A DNA stretch of 64,000 nt from Sphingobium sp. CR2-8 (lineage in GTDB: Bacteria; Pseudomonadota; Alphaproteobacteria; Sphingomonadales; Sphingomonadaceae): NCBI RefSeq assembly GCF_035818615.1, contig NZ_JAYKZY010000002.1:1428501-1492500 (forward strand), written 5' to 3'. Under the pieces are notes generated by a model. That model did not search any database. It was not told where the DNA came from and saw nothing but the letters and a program-made list of their open reading frames with translations. A program made the translations under genes and the position numbers. Numbering within the stretch: the first letter of the stretch is position 1; each line of letters begins with the position of its first letter. This document shows positions 26,577 through 35,582 of this stretch, in pieces.

Positions 26577-26592
26577 GCTCGTGTCTCTCTCC

Positions 26593-27606
26593 TCACGGCA
26601 GGCAGACGACGGTTTTCCCCGTCGTCCTGCCGCTCATCAATCGTATGAAGGCGTCCGGCGTCGCGTCCAGCCCATGCGTTACATTTTCCAGCGGGCGCAG
26701 GTCGCCAGCCTTGACCCATGCACCGATACGCGATTGCGCCTCGGCCAGAAACTCTGGATGCTCATAGGTCAGGAACCCCTGCATCGTCGCGCGCTTCACC
26801 AGCAACTGCCACAGGTTGCGGATCGGATATTGTTCATCGGCATTGTTATAATTGGCGATCATGCCGCACACGATGACCCGGCCATGATCAGTCAGGTGGG
26901 GCAGTATGCCGTCCAGTATCTCACCCCCCACATTGTCGAAATAGACGTCGATCCCCTGCGGCGCGGCGGAGGCGATCTTCGCGTCCAGCGTGCCGGGTGC
27001 GTTGTAATCGACGACGGCGTCGAAGCCCAGGTCGCGGCACAGCGCGGCCTTGTCGGGTGAACTGGTGATGCCGATCGTCCGGCAGCCGGACAGGCGCGCG
27101 ATCTGGCCCGCGACATTGCCCACCGCGCCCGCCGCCGCGCTGATCGCGACGGTATCGCCCGGCTTGATCCGGCCGATCGCAAACAGGCCGACATAGGCGG
27201 TCAGGCCCGACGGGCCGAGCGTGCCCATATAGAGCGAGAGCGCCCCCCGATCGGGACAGTCGCATTTTTCCAGGCCCAGCGCGTCGGCAGTGAGCAGGCT
27301 ATATTCCTCCCACCCAGCCAGCGCGCGCACGATGTCGCCTGCGGCGAAACCGGGCAGGCGGCTGTCCACCACTTCGCCCAGCGCCATGCCGCGGATGGTT
27401 TCGCCGATCGCCAGCGGCGGCAGATAGCTGGGCCGGTCGTCCATGAAACCGCGGATCGCCGCATCGATCGCAAATACCCGGTTGCGGACCAGCATCGTGC
27501 CGTCCGCCACCACCGGCAACGGCGCCTGCGCCAACTGGAAATCGCCCGCCTGTGGAAGCCCTGTGGGGCGCCGGGCCAGCGTGATGGTGCGATGCGTGCC
27601 GGTCAT
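26593..27606 (-). CDS. zinc-free MDR oxidoreductase (copy 2)
   Basis: A 337-residue NADP-dependent oxidoreductase of the prostaglandin/curcumin reductase type. ISAAAGAVGNVAGQIARLSG is the dinucleotide motif, DAAIRGFMDDRPSYLPP the family N-terminal segment and YFDNVGGEILD the late signature. No zinc ligands are present. It is expected to reduce an activated C=C bond. It begins the leftward transcript that also carries Rieske copy 2. Confidence 0.9.
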   Translation of the reverse strand: MTGTHRTITLARRPTGLPQAGDFQLAQAPLPVVADGTMLVRNRVFAIDAAIRGFMDDRPSYLPPLAIGETIRGMALGEVVDSRLPGFAAGDIVRALAGWEEYSLLTADALGLEKCDCPDRGALSLYMGTLGPSGLTAYVGLFAIGRIKPGDTVAISAAAGAVGNVAGQIARLSGCRTIGITSSPDKAALCRDLGFDAVVDYNAPGTLDAKIASAAPQGIDVYFDNVGGEILDGILPHLTDHGRVIVCGMIANYNNADEQYPIRNLWQLLVKRATMQGFLTYEHPEFLAEAQSRIGAWVKAGDLRPLENVTHGLDATPDAFIRLMSGRTTGKTVVCLP

Positions 27607-27672
27607 GACTCTCCTGGACGCCGGTCATAGCCGACGACGCGATGATAGAGCGTGCGCGGTTGGCGCTTCCCT

Positions 27673-27683
27673 GTGATTATCAC
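27673..27683. promoter_or_regulatory. possible operator in divergent promoter region
   Basis: A perfect 11-base palindrome, GTGATTATCAC, lies in the 178-base gap between the leftward MDR gene and the rightward Rieske operon. Its place suits a regulator acting on both promoters. No regulator gene lies next to it and no second copy was noticed, so this is weak. Confidence 0.35.
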
Positions 27684-27784
27684 TAGGTCGACACATCAAC
27701 GCCTTGGGTGGCCTGATGCAATCCATAGGTCATAAAGCGCCCGACTTTCGATAGATTGGGCGCAGGAAGAGGAGATTCGAGACT

Positions 27785-29212
27785 ATGGCTGACGCCGATC
27801 CCCAGATCAAAGCCCCGCCGCAGATCAAGGGAGAGCCGCTGCCACGCTGTCCGGGGCCGTCCTATCGCGACCTGGCCCTGGCCGACACCAATGAAGTGCC
27901 GGAATATCTCTATCAGGATGTCTATGAAAATCTGGGGTCCGATCCGATCCCCACATCCCGCTACACCGACCCGGCCTTTTTCGAGCTGGAAAAGCAGAAA
28001 ATGTGGCCCAAGGTCTGGCAATTCGCCGTGCGCGAGGAGGAACTGCCCGAGCCGGGCGACTATGCCGTATATGAGAATGTCGGCAAATCCTTCATCATCG
28101 TGCGGCAGGCGGATATGTCGGTCCGCGCCTTCTACAATGTCTGCCTGCATCGCGGCCGCAAGCTGAAGCTGGAAAGCGGCTGGGCAGGCGAACTGCAATG
28201 CCCGTTCCATGGCTTCACCTGGAATATGGACGGGTCGATGAAACAGATCCCGTGCCGCTGGGATTTTGCGCATCTGTCGGACGATCAGATGGCGCTGCCC
28301 GAAGTGTCCGTCGGGCGCTGGGGCGGCTATATCTTCATCCGGGAAGCGGGCGAAGGGCCGACGATCGAGGAATTTCTGGCCCCGCTGCCCGAACATTTCC
28401 AGCGCTGGAAGCATGAGGAATGCACGACCGTCATCTGGGTCGGCAAGGTCGTTCCCGCCAATTGGAAGGTGGTGATGGAGGCTTTCATGGAAAGCTGGCA
28501 CACCGTCGTCACCCACCCGCAATTGCTGCCGTTCACCGGCGACGCCAATTCATCCTATAATATCTACGGCGACTATACGAACCTGACGGTCACGCCCTTC
28601 GGCACCATGTCGCCCCACATCGATCCCGAAGGCAAGCCGCAGCAATGGATCGTCGACGAGTTCGTCAAATATAATGGCCGCTCGTCCGACAATTATGAGG
28701 AGCAACCCGAAGGCGGCTATAACGTCAAGGTGCCGGATGGGGTTACGGCCCGCGCGGCGTTGGGCGCCAGCCTGCGCGAAACGACCAGCAAGATGTTCGG
28801 GCAGGACATCAGCTTCGCATCCGACAGCGAGATGATGGATGCGCTGCTCTATAATGTCTTCCCCAATTACAGCCCCTGGGCGGGGTTCCAGCCCAATATC
28901 GTCTATCGCTGGCGGCCGTGGCATGATGTCGACCATTGCCTGATGGAAGTGCGCATCCTTACCCGCACGCCGCCCGGCGAAACCCCGCCCAAATGCCCGC
29001 CGATGCATTTCCTGACGGACGCGCAGAAATGGACCGAAGCGGCCGAGATCGGCATTTTGGGCGATGTGTTCGAACAGGATATGGAAAATCTGCCCTTCGT
29101 CCAGCAAGGCTTGAAAAGCTCCGCCAACGGGCAGGTGCAACTGGCCAATTATCAGGAAATCCAGATCCGCCAGTTTCAGAATACGTTGATGAAATTCATC
29201 GAGGCGGCATGA
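27785..29212 (+). CDS. Rieske non-haem iron oxygenase, alpha subunit (copy 3)
   Basis: A 475-residue Rieske alpha subunit, longer than copy 2 because of an N-terminal extension of about 50 residues. Cluster ligands are C120-x-H122 and C139-x2-H142; the iron site has H239 and H244 (MEAFMESWHTVVTHP). AGGAGA stands 7 bases before the ATG. It heads a rightward operon of five genes with overlapping or near-overlapping junctions: phosphotransferase-fold protein, acyl-CoA dehydrogenase, MDR oxidoreductase and SnoaL-like protein. The acyl-CoA genes suggest that the oxygenase substrate may be a CoA ester or its parent acid. Confidence 0.94.
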   Translation: MADADPQIKAPPQIKGEPLPRCPGPSYRDLALADTNEVPEYLYQDVYENLGSDPIPTSRYTDPAFFELEKQKMWPKVWQFAVREEELPEPGDYAVYENVGKSFIIVRQADMSVRAFYNVCLHRGRKLKLESGWAGELQCPFHGFTWNMDGSMKQIPCRWDFAHLSDDQMALPEVSVGRWGGYIFIREAGEGPTIEEFLAPLPEHFQRWKHEECTTVIWVGKVVPANWKVVMEAFMESWHTVVTHPQLLPFTGDANSSYNIYGDYTNLTVTPFGTMSPHIDPEGKPQQWIVDEFVKYNGRSSDNYEEQPEGGYNVKVPDGVTARAALGASLRETTSKMFGQDISFASDSEMMDALLYNVFPNYSPWAGFQPNIVYRWRPWHDVDHCLMEVRILTRTPPGETPPKCPPMHFLTDAQKWTEAAEIGILGDVFEQDMENLPFVQQGLKSSANGQVQLANYQEIQIRQFQNTLMKFIEAA

Positions 29213-30282
29213 CGATGACGAACAGCGCGCAGCAGCGTTTCGCCGGATCGGGCGCGATCCGCGAAGGCCATGGTTTCGATATCGAACGCCTCGCCGAATG
29301 GATGGCGGCGCATGTGGAGGGCTTTGCCGGGCCGCTGACCGTCGAGCAGTTCAAGGGCGGCCAGTCCAACCCGACCTACAAGCTGATTACGCCGACGCGT
29401 AAATATGTGATGCGCCGCAAGCCGCCGGGCCAGTTGCTCAAGGGCGCCCACGCGATCGAGCGGGAATATCGCGTAATCAGCGCGCTTGGCGCGGCGGGCT
29501 TTCCTGTCGCCAAGGCCTATGCCTTGTGTGACGACGACAGCATCGTCGGCACCGCCTTCTACCTGATGGAGATGGTGGAGGGCCGCATTTTCTGGGATTC
29601 GACGCTACCCGGCCTGACGACACAGGAACGGCCGCTCTATTTCGACGCCATGAACGCGACCATCGCAAAGCTGCACGGCTTTGCCCCCGACGCGATCGGG
29701 CTGGGCGATTATGGACGGCCGGGCAATTATTTCGAACGCCAGATCGCGCGCTGGTCGCGCCAATATGGTGAAGATGTCGAAGCCGGGCGGCTGGACGATA
29801 TGGACTGGCTGGTCGACTGGTTGCCTACGAACATCCCTGCCGGCGACGAAAGCAGAGTCGTGCATGGCGATTTCCGTGCCGACAATATGATCTGGCACGC
29901 GACAGAGCCGACGATATTGGCGGTGCTGGACTGGGAGCTTTCGACCCTGGGCCATCCGCTCGCCGATTTCACCTATCATCTGATGATGTATCATCTGCCG
30001 CCCCATATCATCGGCGGGTTCAAGGGCGCGGATCTGGTAGCGCTCAACATCCCGCGCCAAGACGCCTATGTGGCGGCCTATTGCGCGCGGACGGGCAGGG
30101 CGGGGATCGACAATCTGTCCTTCTACCTCGCCTTCAACATGTTCCGCTTCGCCGCGATCCTGCACGGGATCAAGGGGCGGATGGCGCGCGGCACGGCCGC
30201 CTCGCCCGAAGCGGCCAGCCTGGTCGATACCTTGCCCGAACTCGCCGGCCTGGCCCGCGCCATGGCAGCCCGAAAGGACTGA
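29209..30282 (+). CDS. APH-fold phosphotransferase (ACAD10/11 kinase-like)
   Basis: A 357-residue aminoglycoside-phosphotransferase-fold protein. Start ATG at 29209 overlaps the stop of the oxygenase. The kinase loop VVHGDFRADNMIWH and the metal-binding LDWEL are intact. Members of this branch sit beside acyl-CoA dehydrogenases and resemble the kinase domain of ACAD10/11, which phosphorylates 4-hydroxyacyl-CoA so that the hydroxyl can be removed. The next gene is indeed an acyl-CoA dehydrogenase 7 bases on, so a 4-hydroxyacyl-CoA route is a reasonable inference. Confidence 0.88.
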   Translation: MTMTNSAQQRFAGSGAIREGHGFDIERLAEWMAAHVEGFAGPLTVEQFKGGQSNPTYKLITPTRKYVMRRKPPGQLLKGAHAIEREYRVISALGAAGFPVAKAYALCDDDSIVGTAFYLMEMVEGRIFWDSTLPGLTTQERPLYFDAMNATIAKLHGFAPDAIGLGDYGRPGNYFERQIARWSRQYGEDVEAGRLDDMDWLVDWLPTNIPAGDESRVVHGDFRADNMIWHATEPTILAVLDWELSTLGHPLADFTYHLMMYHLPPHIIGGFKGADLVALNIPRQDAYVAAYCARTGRAGIDNLSFYLAFNMFRFAAILHGIKGRMARGTAASPEAASLVDTLPELAGLARAMAARKD

Positions 30283-30289
30283 ATTGCCC

Positions 30290-31480
30290 ATGATTACCGC
30301 TCCCCATCCCGCGCCCACCCAGCGCGCCGCCGATCTGGCCGCGCGGGTCGAACGTTTCGTGCGCGATGTCGTTATCCCCTATGAAAAGGACCCGCGTCAG
30401 GACGCCCACGGCCCGGAGGAGGCACTGGTCGCCGAGATGCGCGACAAGGCGCGCGCCGCCGGGCTGATGACGCCCCATGTCCTGCCCGATGGCGGGCATC
30501 TGACCCATCGCGAAACCGCTTTGGTGCTCAAGACATCGGGTCTGTCGATCCTTGGCCCGACCGCGCTCAACACCGCCGCCCCGGACGAAGGCAATATGTA
30601 TCTGATCGGCAAGGTGGGGACGCAGGCGCAGAAGGATCATTTCCTGGCCCCCATGCATCGCGGCGAGGCCCGATCCGCCTTCTTCATGACCGAACCGGCC
30701 GAGGATGGCGGGGCCGGGGCCGACCCGTCGATGATGCAGACGCGCGCCGTGCAGGACGGCAACCATTGGGTCATCAACGGGCGAAAGGCGTTCATCACCG
30801 GCGCGAAGGGCGCGAAGGTCGGCATCGTCATGGCCAATAGCGGCACGGCCGAGAAAATGGCCGCGACCATGTTCCTGGTCGATCTGCCCGATCCGGCGAT
30901 CAGTATCGAGCGGGTGATGGATACGATGGATGGCTCGATGCCCGGCGGTCATTCGGTGATCGCGATCGATAATCTACGGGTGTCGCCGGACCAGGTGCTG
31001 GGCGAACTGCACAAAGGGTTCGACTATGCGCAGATCCGTCTCAGCCCGGCGCGGCTCACCCACTGCATGCGCTGGCTGGGCGCATGCATCCGCGCGCAGG
31101 AGATCGCCTCCGCTTATGCCTGCAAGCGCCATGCTTTCGGCAAGCCGCTGATCGACCATGAGGGCGTGGGCTTTCCGCTGGCGGAAAACCTCATCGACCT
31201 GAAACAATGCGAACTCATCATCGACTGGTGCGCCGACGTGCTGGACAGCGGCGAACTCGGCACCACCGAAAGCTCGATGGCCAAGGTCGCGGTGTCCGAA
31301 GCGTTGTTCCGCGTCGCCGATCGCTGCATCCAGGTGATGGGCGGCACCGGCGTCACGCAGGACACGATGGTCGAACAGGTGTTCCGTGAGATTCGCGCCT
31401 TCCGCATCTATGACGGGCCGACCGAGGTCCATAAATGGAGCCTCGCCAAGAAGATCAAGCGCGCGAACGCGGGGCGCTGA
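30290..31480 (+). CDS. acyl-CoA dehydrogenase (copy 3, ACAD10/11-like)
   Basis: A 396-residue acyl-CoA dehydrogenase from ATG at 30290. FFMTEPAEDGGAGADPSMM is the substrate/FAD loop, and VMGGTGVTQDTMVEQVFREIRAFRIYDG with GPTEVHKWSLAKK the C-terminal motif. With the APH-fold neighbour it recalls the ACAD10/11 two-domain enzyme split in two genes, which turns 4-phosphoacyl-CoA into 2-enoyl-CoA. Its stop overlaps the MDR start. Confidence 0.92.
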   Translation: MITAPHPAPTQRAADLAARVERFVRDVVIPYEKDPRQDAHGPEEALVAEMRDKARAAGLMTPHVLPDGGHLTHRETALVLKTSGLSILGPTALNTAAPDEGNMYLIGKVGTQAQKDHFLAPMHRGEARSAFFMTEPAEDGGAGADPSMMQTRAVQDGNHWVINGRKAFITGAKGAKVGIVMANSGTAEKMAATMFLVDLPDPAISIERVMDTMDGSMPGGHSVIAIDNLRVSPDQVLGELHKGFDYAQIRLSPARLTHCMRWLGACIRAQEIASAYACKRHAFGKPLIDHEGVGFPLAENLIDLKQCELIIDWCADVLDSGELGTTESSMAKVAVSEALFRVADRCIQVMGGTGVTQDTMVEQVFREIRAFRIYDGPTEVHKWSLAKKIKRANAGR

Positions 31481-32469
31481 TGCGCCAGCTTGTTCTTGCC
31501 GATCGCCCGGTCGGTCGCCCCGTCGCCGCGACCGACTTTACGATGGTCGATGTGCCTATGCCGACACCCGGTCCCGGCCAGATGCTGCTGGCGACCCGCT
31601 GGCTGGGGTTTGAGCCGGCGCAAAAGGGGTGGATGGAAAATTTCGGCGGCTATGTCGCGCCCATCGAACTGGGCGACGTCATGCGCGGCATGGGCGTGGC
31701 GGAGGTGGTCGCAAGCGAGGGCGGCAAATTCCCGATCGGCACGATGGTCGTCGGCATGACCGGCTGGACCGAAGCGCTGGTCAGCGACGGCGCGGGGTTC
31801 GACGCCTGCCATCCCGACCTGCCGCCCCAAGCGATGCTGGGGCTGCTGGGCATACCCGGATTGACCGCCTGGGTCGGGCTGCACGACATCGGACGCCCCG
31901 TGGCCGGTGACACGGTCCTTGTCTCAGGCGCGGCCGGGGCGACAGGATCGGTCGCGGGGCAACTGGCCAAAATCGCGGGATGCCGGGTGATCGGCATCGC
32001 CGGTGGCGCGGAAAAATGCGCCTGGCTGGTCGATGAAGCCGGGTTCGACGCCGCGATCGACTATAAGGCGGGCGATATCTCGAAGCAGATAAAGGCGCTC
32101 GCGCCCGATGGCGTTGATGTCGTCTATGACAATGTCGGCGGCGAGGTGCTCGACGCGATGCTGGCGCGACTGGCGATCGGCGCACGGGTGGTGCTGTGCG
32201 GGGGCATCAGCCGGTACGAACAAGGCGGCAAGATCGCCGGGCCGACCAATTATTTCAACCTGATCCTGCGCCGGGCGACGATGGGCGGGTTCATCATCCT
32301 GGACCATGAGGCGGCGTGGCCCCGCATACGCGCGCGGTTGGCGGCACTGGCGCTGGCCGGGCGGATCAGTTGGCAGACGGATGTGCTGGACGGTCTGGAA
32401 AACGCCCCGGCGGCGCTGGCCCGGCTGTTTACCGGCGCGAACCGGGGAAAGCAGGTCGTGCGGCTTTGA
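31480..32469 (+). CDS. zinc-free MDR oxidoreductase (copy 3)
   Basis: A 329-residue MDR oxidoreductase. Start ATG at 31480 overlaps the previous stop. The dinucleotide motif is SGAAGATGSVAGQLAKIAG, followed by DVVYDNVGGEVLDAML. It is co-transcribed with Rieske copy 3 and the acyl-CoA dehydrogenase. It probably reduces an unsaturated carbonyl intermediate with NADPH. Confidence 0.9.
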   Translation: MRQLVLADRPVGRPVAATDFTMVDVPMPTPGPGQMLLATRWLGFEPAQKGWMENFGGYVAPIELGDVMRGMGVAEVVASEGGKFPIGTMVVGMTGWTEALVSDGAGFDACHPDLPPQAMLGLLGIPGLTAWVGLHDIGRPVAGDTVLVSGAAGATGSVAGQLAKIAGCRVIGIAGGAEKCAWLVDEAGFDAAIDYKAGDISKQIKALAPDGVDVVYDNVGGEVLDAMLARLAIGARVVLCGGISRYEQGGKIAGPTNYFNLILRRATMGGFIILDHEAAWPRIRARLAALALAGRISWQTDVLDGLENAPAALARLFTGANRGKQVVRL

Positions 32470-32930
32470 CGCGCGAACATAGGCCCGTCGACCCTCGATC
32501 CGTGGTGGAGCAGTGGTATCGCTGCCTCTCCGCGATGGACATCGACGGGTTCGCTGCGACCTTGCATGAGGATTTCATCAATAATGTCGCCGGTCGGACT
32601 CCTGTGTCGGGTCGCTCCTATGGCAAGCGGCAATTGTTCGAGGATATTTTCCCGCTGGTCATGGCCAACCTCGTGCCCGGCACCGTCAATCTCGCCCGCC
32701 GCCATCGCATCATGGCCGTCGATGGCCCGACCGTGGTCGGCATGATGGAGGGCGGCGCCGAAACCAAGGACGGCAACCGTTACGAGCAGACCTATTGCCA
32801 GATATTTCGCGTCGAGGATGGCACCATCCGCGAAATCTGGGAATTTTTCGACACGATGCACGCGCAAGTGCGGCTGTTCGGCCATCCCGCCGATCCGGGC
32901 CATCCGGTGAACGATCCGCTGCGCTTCTAG
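32466..32930 (+). CDS. SnoaL-like / NTF2-fold protein (copy 4), TTG start
   Basis: A 154-residue ketosteroid-isomerase-like/SnoaL protein. Family likeness begins at VDPRSVVEQWYRCLSAMDIDGF. The most fitting start is TTG at 32466, which overlaps the TGA of the MDR gene (TTGA); upstream in-frame residues belong to the reverse of nothing recognisable and overlap the MDR gene. It ends the operon and its stop overlaps the convergent MDR copy 4 by 4 bases. Confidence 0.8.
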   Translation: MTREHRPVDPRSVVEQWYRCLSAMDIDGFAATLHEDFINNVAGRTPVSGRSYGKRQLFEDIFPLVMANLVPGTVNLARRHRIMAVDGPTVVGMMEGGAETKDGNRYEQTYCQIFRVEDGTIREIWEFFDTMHAQVRLFGHPADPGHPVNDPLRF

Positions 32931-33937
32931 ATCAGCTTCAGGATCATCTTGCCCTGGTTGCTGCCCTCGAACAGGCGCAGGAAGGCGGGGAAGGCGTTGT
33001 CGATGCCTTCATCGATATGCTCGTCGAACCGCAGCTTGCCCTCGCCGACCAGTTTCGCCATCGCCATGCCGCCCTCGGCGAAGCGATCGAGAAACTCGCT
33101 GATCAGAAAGCCACGAATGGTCGCCATTCGGGCGATCAGCTTCCACAGGTTGCGGGTGCCATAGGGTTCGCCATTATATTCGGAGATCAGGCCGCACAGA
33201 CCGATGCGCGCATGGGCGTTGATATGCTCCAGCGTCGCGTCCAGCCCGATGCCGCCGACATTTTCGAACACCAGGTCGATGCCGTCCGGGCACGCCTCCC
33301 CGATCGCGGCCGTCAGCGCATCGACATCCTTGCCGCGATAATCGACCGCCGCGTCGAAGCCGTAATCGGCGATCAGGCGGCGGCATTTGTCCGGTCCGCC
33401 CGCTATGCCGACGACCCGCGCGCCGACCAGCTTGCCCAGCTGCCCGACCAGCGATCCGACAGCGCCGGCCGCGCCGCTGATGAGGAAAGTCTCGCCTGCC
33501 TGGGGCTTCAATATGTCGTTCACCCCGAAATAGGCGGTGAGGCCGACAGCGCCCATGACGGAGAGATAATGGGTCACCGATGGCACCAGCGCCGCATCGA
33601 TCGGGCTGGTGAAACCGCCTTTGCGCGCCACAGAATAGTGCTCGATCTTGTTGAGGCCCATCACCCAGTCGCCCGGCGCGAAGCCCTCCAGATTGCTGGC
33701 CTCCACCACGCCCACCGTCGTCGCCCGCACCGCGTCGCCCAGTGCGACCGGCGGCAGGTAGCTGGGTACGTCGTCCAGCCAGCCGCGCATGGCCGGGTCG
33801 ATCGAGGCATAATGGTTGCGCACCAGCATCTCGTCGGGGCCGATGGCGGGGACCGGTTCGTCGACCAGCGTGAAATCGCCAGGCTTGATAAGGCCGTCGG
33901 GCCGGGCGGTGAGGAGAAAGCGGCGGTTGATGGTCAT
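32927..33937 (-). CDS. zinc-free MDR oxidoreductase (copy 4)
   Basis: A 336-residue MDR oxidoreductase from ATG at 33937 (MTINRRFLLTARPDG). It has SGAAGAVGSLVGQLGKLVG and LVFENVGGIGLDATL. It is the closest paralogue of copy 2 in layout. It is the last gene of a leftward set with two SnoaL-like genes and probably the TetR gene. C=C reduction is the expected activity. Confidence 0.9.
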   Translation of the reverse strand: MTINRRFLLTARPDGLIKPGDFTLVDEPVPAIGPDEMLVRNHYASIDPAMRGWLDDVPSYLPPVALGDAVRATTVGVVEASNLEGFAPGDWVMGLNKIEHYSVARKGGFTSPIDAALVPSVTHYLSVMGAVGLTAYFGVNDILKPQAGETFLISGAAGAVGSLVGQLGKLVGARVVGIAGGPDKCRRLIADYGFDAAVDYRGKDVDALTAAIGEACPDGIDLVFENVGGIGLDATLEHINAHARIGLCGLISEYNGEPYGTRNLWKLIARMATIRGFLISEFLDRFAEGGMAMAKLVGEGKLRFDEHIDEGIDNAFPAFLRLFEGSNQGKMILKLI

Positions 33938-33942
33938 GTCTG

Positions 33943-34245
33943 TCAGCGTCCCGATATGCCCGACGCCCGATCGCGCGTCTGGCTGAAATCCGTGCCCCTG
34001 CGGCCCGGCAGATGGATGAGCGGCATGCCCGCCATGAAGGCGTCGCTCGGCGCGTCCTTGCGCGCCCAGTCGATATGGGCCTCTGGCCCGCCGCGCAGCA
34101 GGCCGCAATCGACGTCGGAATCGGCATGCAAGGCGCGCATCTGCAAATCGGGATCCAGCCGGTCCTGCCTGCGCATATAATCGAAGATCGCCTTTTGAAT
34201 GTCGCGCCGCGCGGCCAGATCGCGCATTTCCGCTTCAAGGTTCAT
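33943..34245 (-). CDS. truncated SnoaL-like protein (copy 5)
   Basis: This 100-residue frame starts like a SnoaL_4 protein (MNLEAEMRDLAARRDIQKAIFDYMRRQDRLDPDLQMRALHADS is the family opening, given here only as a region of residues 1-43). Family likeness stops near residue 58, and the last 40 residues read as unrelated sequence ending in RASGISGR. Normal members reach 150-180 residues. A deletion or rearrangement seems to have removed the C-terminal half of the fold. The start at 34245 is set by GGAGG 6 bases ahead. It is probably non-functional. Confidence 0.6.
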   Translation of the reverse strand: MNLEAEMRDLAARRDIQKAIFDYMRRQDRLDPDLQMRALHADSDVDCGLLRGGPEAHIDWARKDAPSDAFMAGMPLIHLPGRRGTDFSQTRDRASGISGR

Positions 34246-34260
34246 CCGATCCTCCATGCG

Positions 34261-34818
34261 TCAATGCCAGCGCGGGGCAGGATGGCTGCCCGATCCCTGT
34301 GTGGCGGACGGCGCTTCGTCGGTGCAACTGGTTCCGTCGACGCGGCTCCATTCGCTGACGAATCTGCGCGCCGAGAATTTCCAAACGCCATCGCGGCGCG
34401 TAAACCGGTCGAGATAGCGGCCGCCGGTCAGCATTTCCGATTTGCCACGTTCCAGGTCGGTCATGGTCGACACCGCGACGACATAGGTTTCGCCGATGGC
34501 GGTGTCGCCGGTCACCTCTATCCATTGATGGTCGATGCTATGCAGGGTCTGGTCGAACACGGCCCGGACGATCGCGCAGATTTCGGACGCGAATTGCTGG
34601 CCATTGCCATCGAAGGCGCCGCTGACCACGACGCTGTCGTCATGAAAGATGCTTTTCAGCAGCGTCTCGTCGGCGCGATCGACGCCCCGGCAATAGGCGA
34701 GCGTCAGTTCGACGATCTGCTGGTGCGAGCGCGCGGTGTCGCTGGTAGTATCGAGAGCGCCTCGTGGGCTGGACACGCCCTTCGTCAACGAGGCGGCGGT
34801 GCCTGCTGCTCTGGCCAT
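34261..34818 (-). CDS. SnoaL-like / NTF2-fold protein (copy 6)
   Basis: A SnoaL_4 protein of 185 residues from ATG at 34818, preferred over the ATG at 34848 because GAAGAGG lies 6 bases ahead of it. The core is from residue 30 (SHQQIVELTLAYCRGVDRAD) to about 165; the Ser/Thr-rich N- and C-terminal tails are poorly conserved. It shares the RYLDRFTRRDGVWKFSARR pattern with ring-hydroxylating enzyme beta-like proteins. Its stop is 15 bases before the truncated copy 5. Confidence 0.82.
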   Translation of the reverse strand: MARAAGTAASLTKGVSSPRGALDTTSDTARSHQQIVELTLAYCRGVDRADETLLKSIFHDDSVVVSGAFDGNGQQFASEICAIVRAVFDQTLHSIDHQWIEVTGDTAIGETYVVAVSTMTDLERGKSEMLTGGRYLDRFTRRDGVWKFSARRFVSEWSRVDGTSCTDEAPSATQGSGSHPAPRWH

Positions 34819-34891
34819 GCTGTGCCTCTTCCCGATACTCTTATCCATCAGGCGGAGGCTAGAGCATGGCGCGTCTATTCCCGACTATCAT

Positions 34892-35509
34892 TTAAAGCAG
34901 TTCGGCATTTGGGGCAGATAGCGCAATCGCAGGACTGGGCTGGCGCAGGATGGCATCGACCTGAATAGCCAGCGCGCGATGCTGTTCCTGCGCGCTCCAA
35001 TGATCCTGATCGAGCGCAGCCTGAGTCGCGATCCCCTGGACGATCGCCAGCAACATCCGGGCGACCCGATCCTGTGCTGTGGTCATACCCGGCTGACGGC
35101 TGGCGACGGCGCCGATGATCGCTAGGGCATTGGCCTGCCACCATCGCTGTTCCGCCGCCATTTCGGGATCGCTGACCGTCGCGCGCCAGAAAGCGAAATA
35201 GACGCGCCACGCCTTTATCCCGTCCGGCGTATCCGGCAGAAAAGCGCAGAGTGCGGCGATCAGGTCATCGGGATCGTTGGCTTGCACCGCATCGAAGCGG
35301 CGCTGGGTCGCCTGTGCGGACGCGCGATAGGCCCAGAGCAGCAAGTCGCGCTTATGCGCGAAATAATGGGTGACGATCGCGGTGCTATAGCCTGCCGTTG
35401 CCGCGACGTTGCGGATCGTCGCATTCTCCATCCCGCCCTGCGCGATCAGATCGGCCGCGATGTCGGCGATATGGCGGCGGCGGGCTTCATGATCGACGGT
35501 GGCGGGCAC
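34892..35509 (-). CDS. TetR/AcrR-family repressor
   Basis: A TetR-type regulator. The N-terminal helix-turn-helix runs from ARRRHIADIAADLIAQGG to NVAATAGYSTAIVTHYFAHK, of the BetI-like sort. The C-terminal domain has the WRVYFAFWRATVSDPEM segment. The start is uncertain: the frame is open to an ATG at 35599, but that codon is the centre of the AT-rich palindrome at 35583-35615, a likely operator. GTG at 35509 is therefore given here. It is divergent from the KstD-like gene and probably represses both itself and that gene. Confidence 0.85.
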   Translation of the reverse strand: MPATVDHEARRRHIADIAADLIAQGGMENATIRNVAATAGYSTAIVTHYFAHKRDLLLWAYRASAQATQRRFDAVQANDPDDLIAALCAFLPDTPDGIKAWRVYFAFWRATVSDPEMAAEQRWWQANALAIIGAVASRQPGMTTAQDRVARMLLAIVQGIATQAALDQDHWSAQEQHRALAIQVDAILRQPSPAIALSAPNAELL

Positions 35510-35582
35510 GGCACGAGTTTCTCCAGAGAAAGGCGACGCTGTAAAGGCATGTCTCCCTAGCGATTCCGACAGCTTTCGGTCT

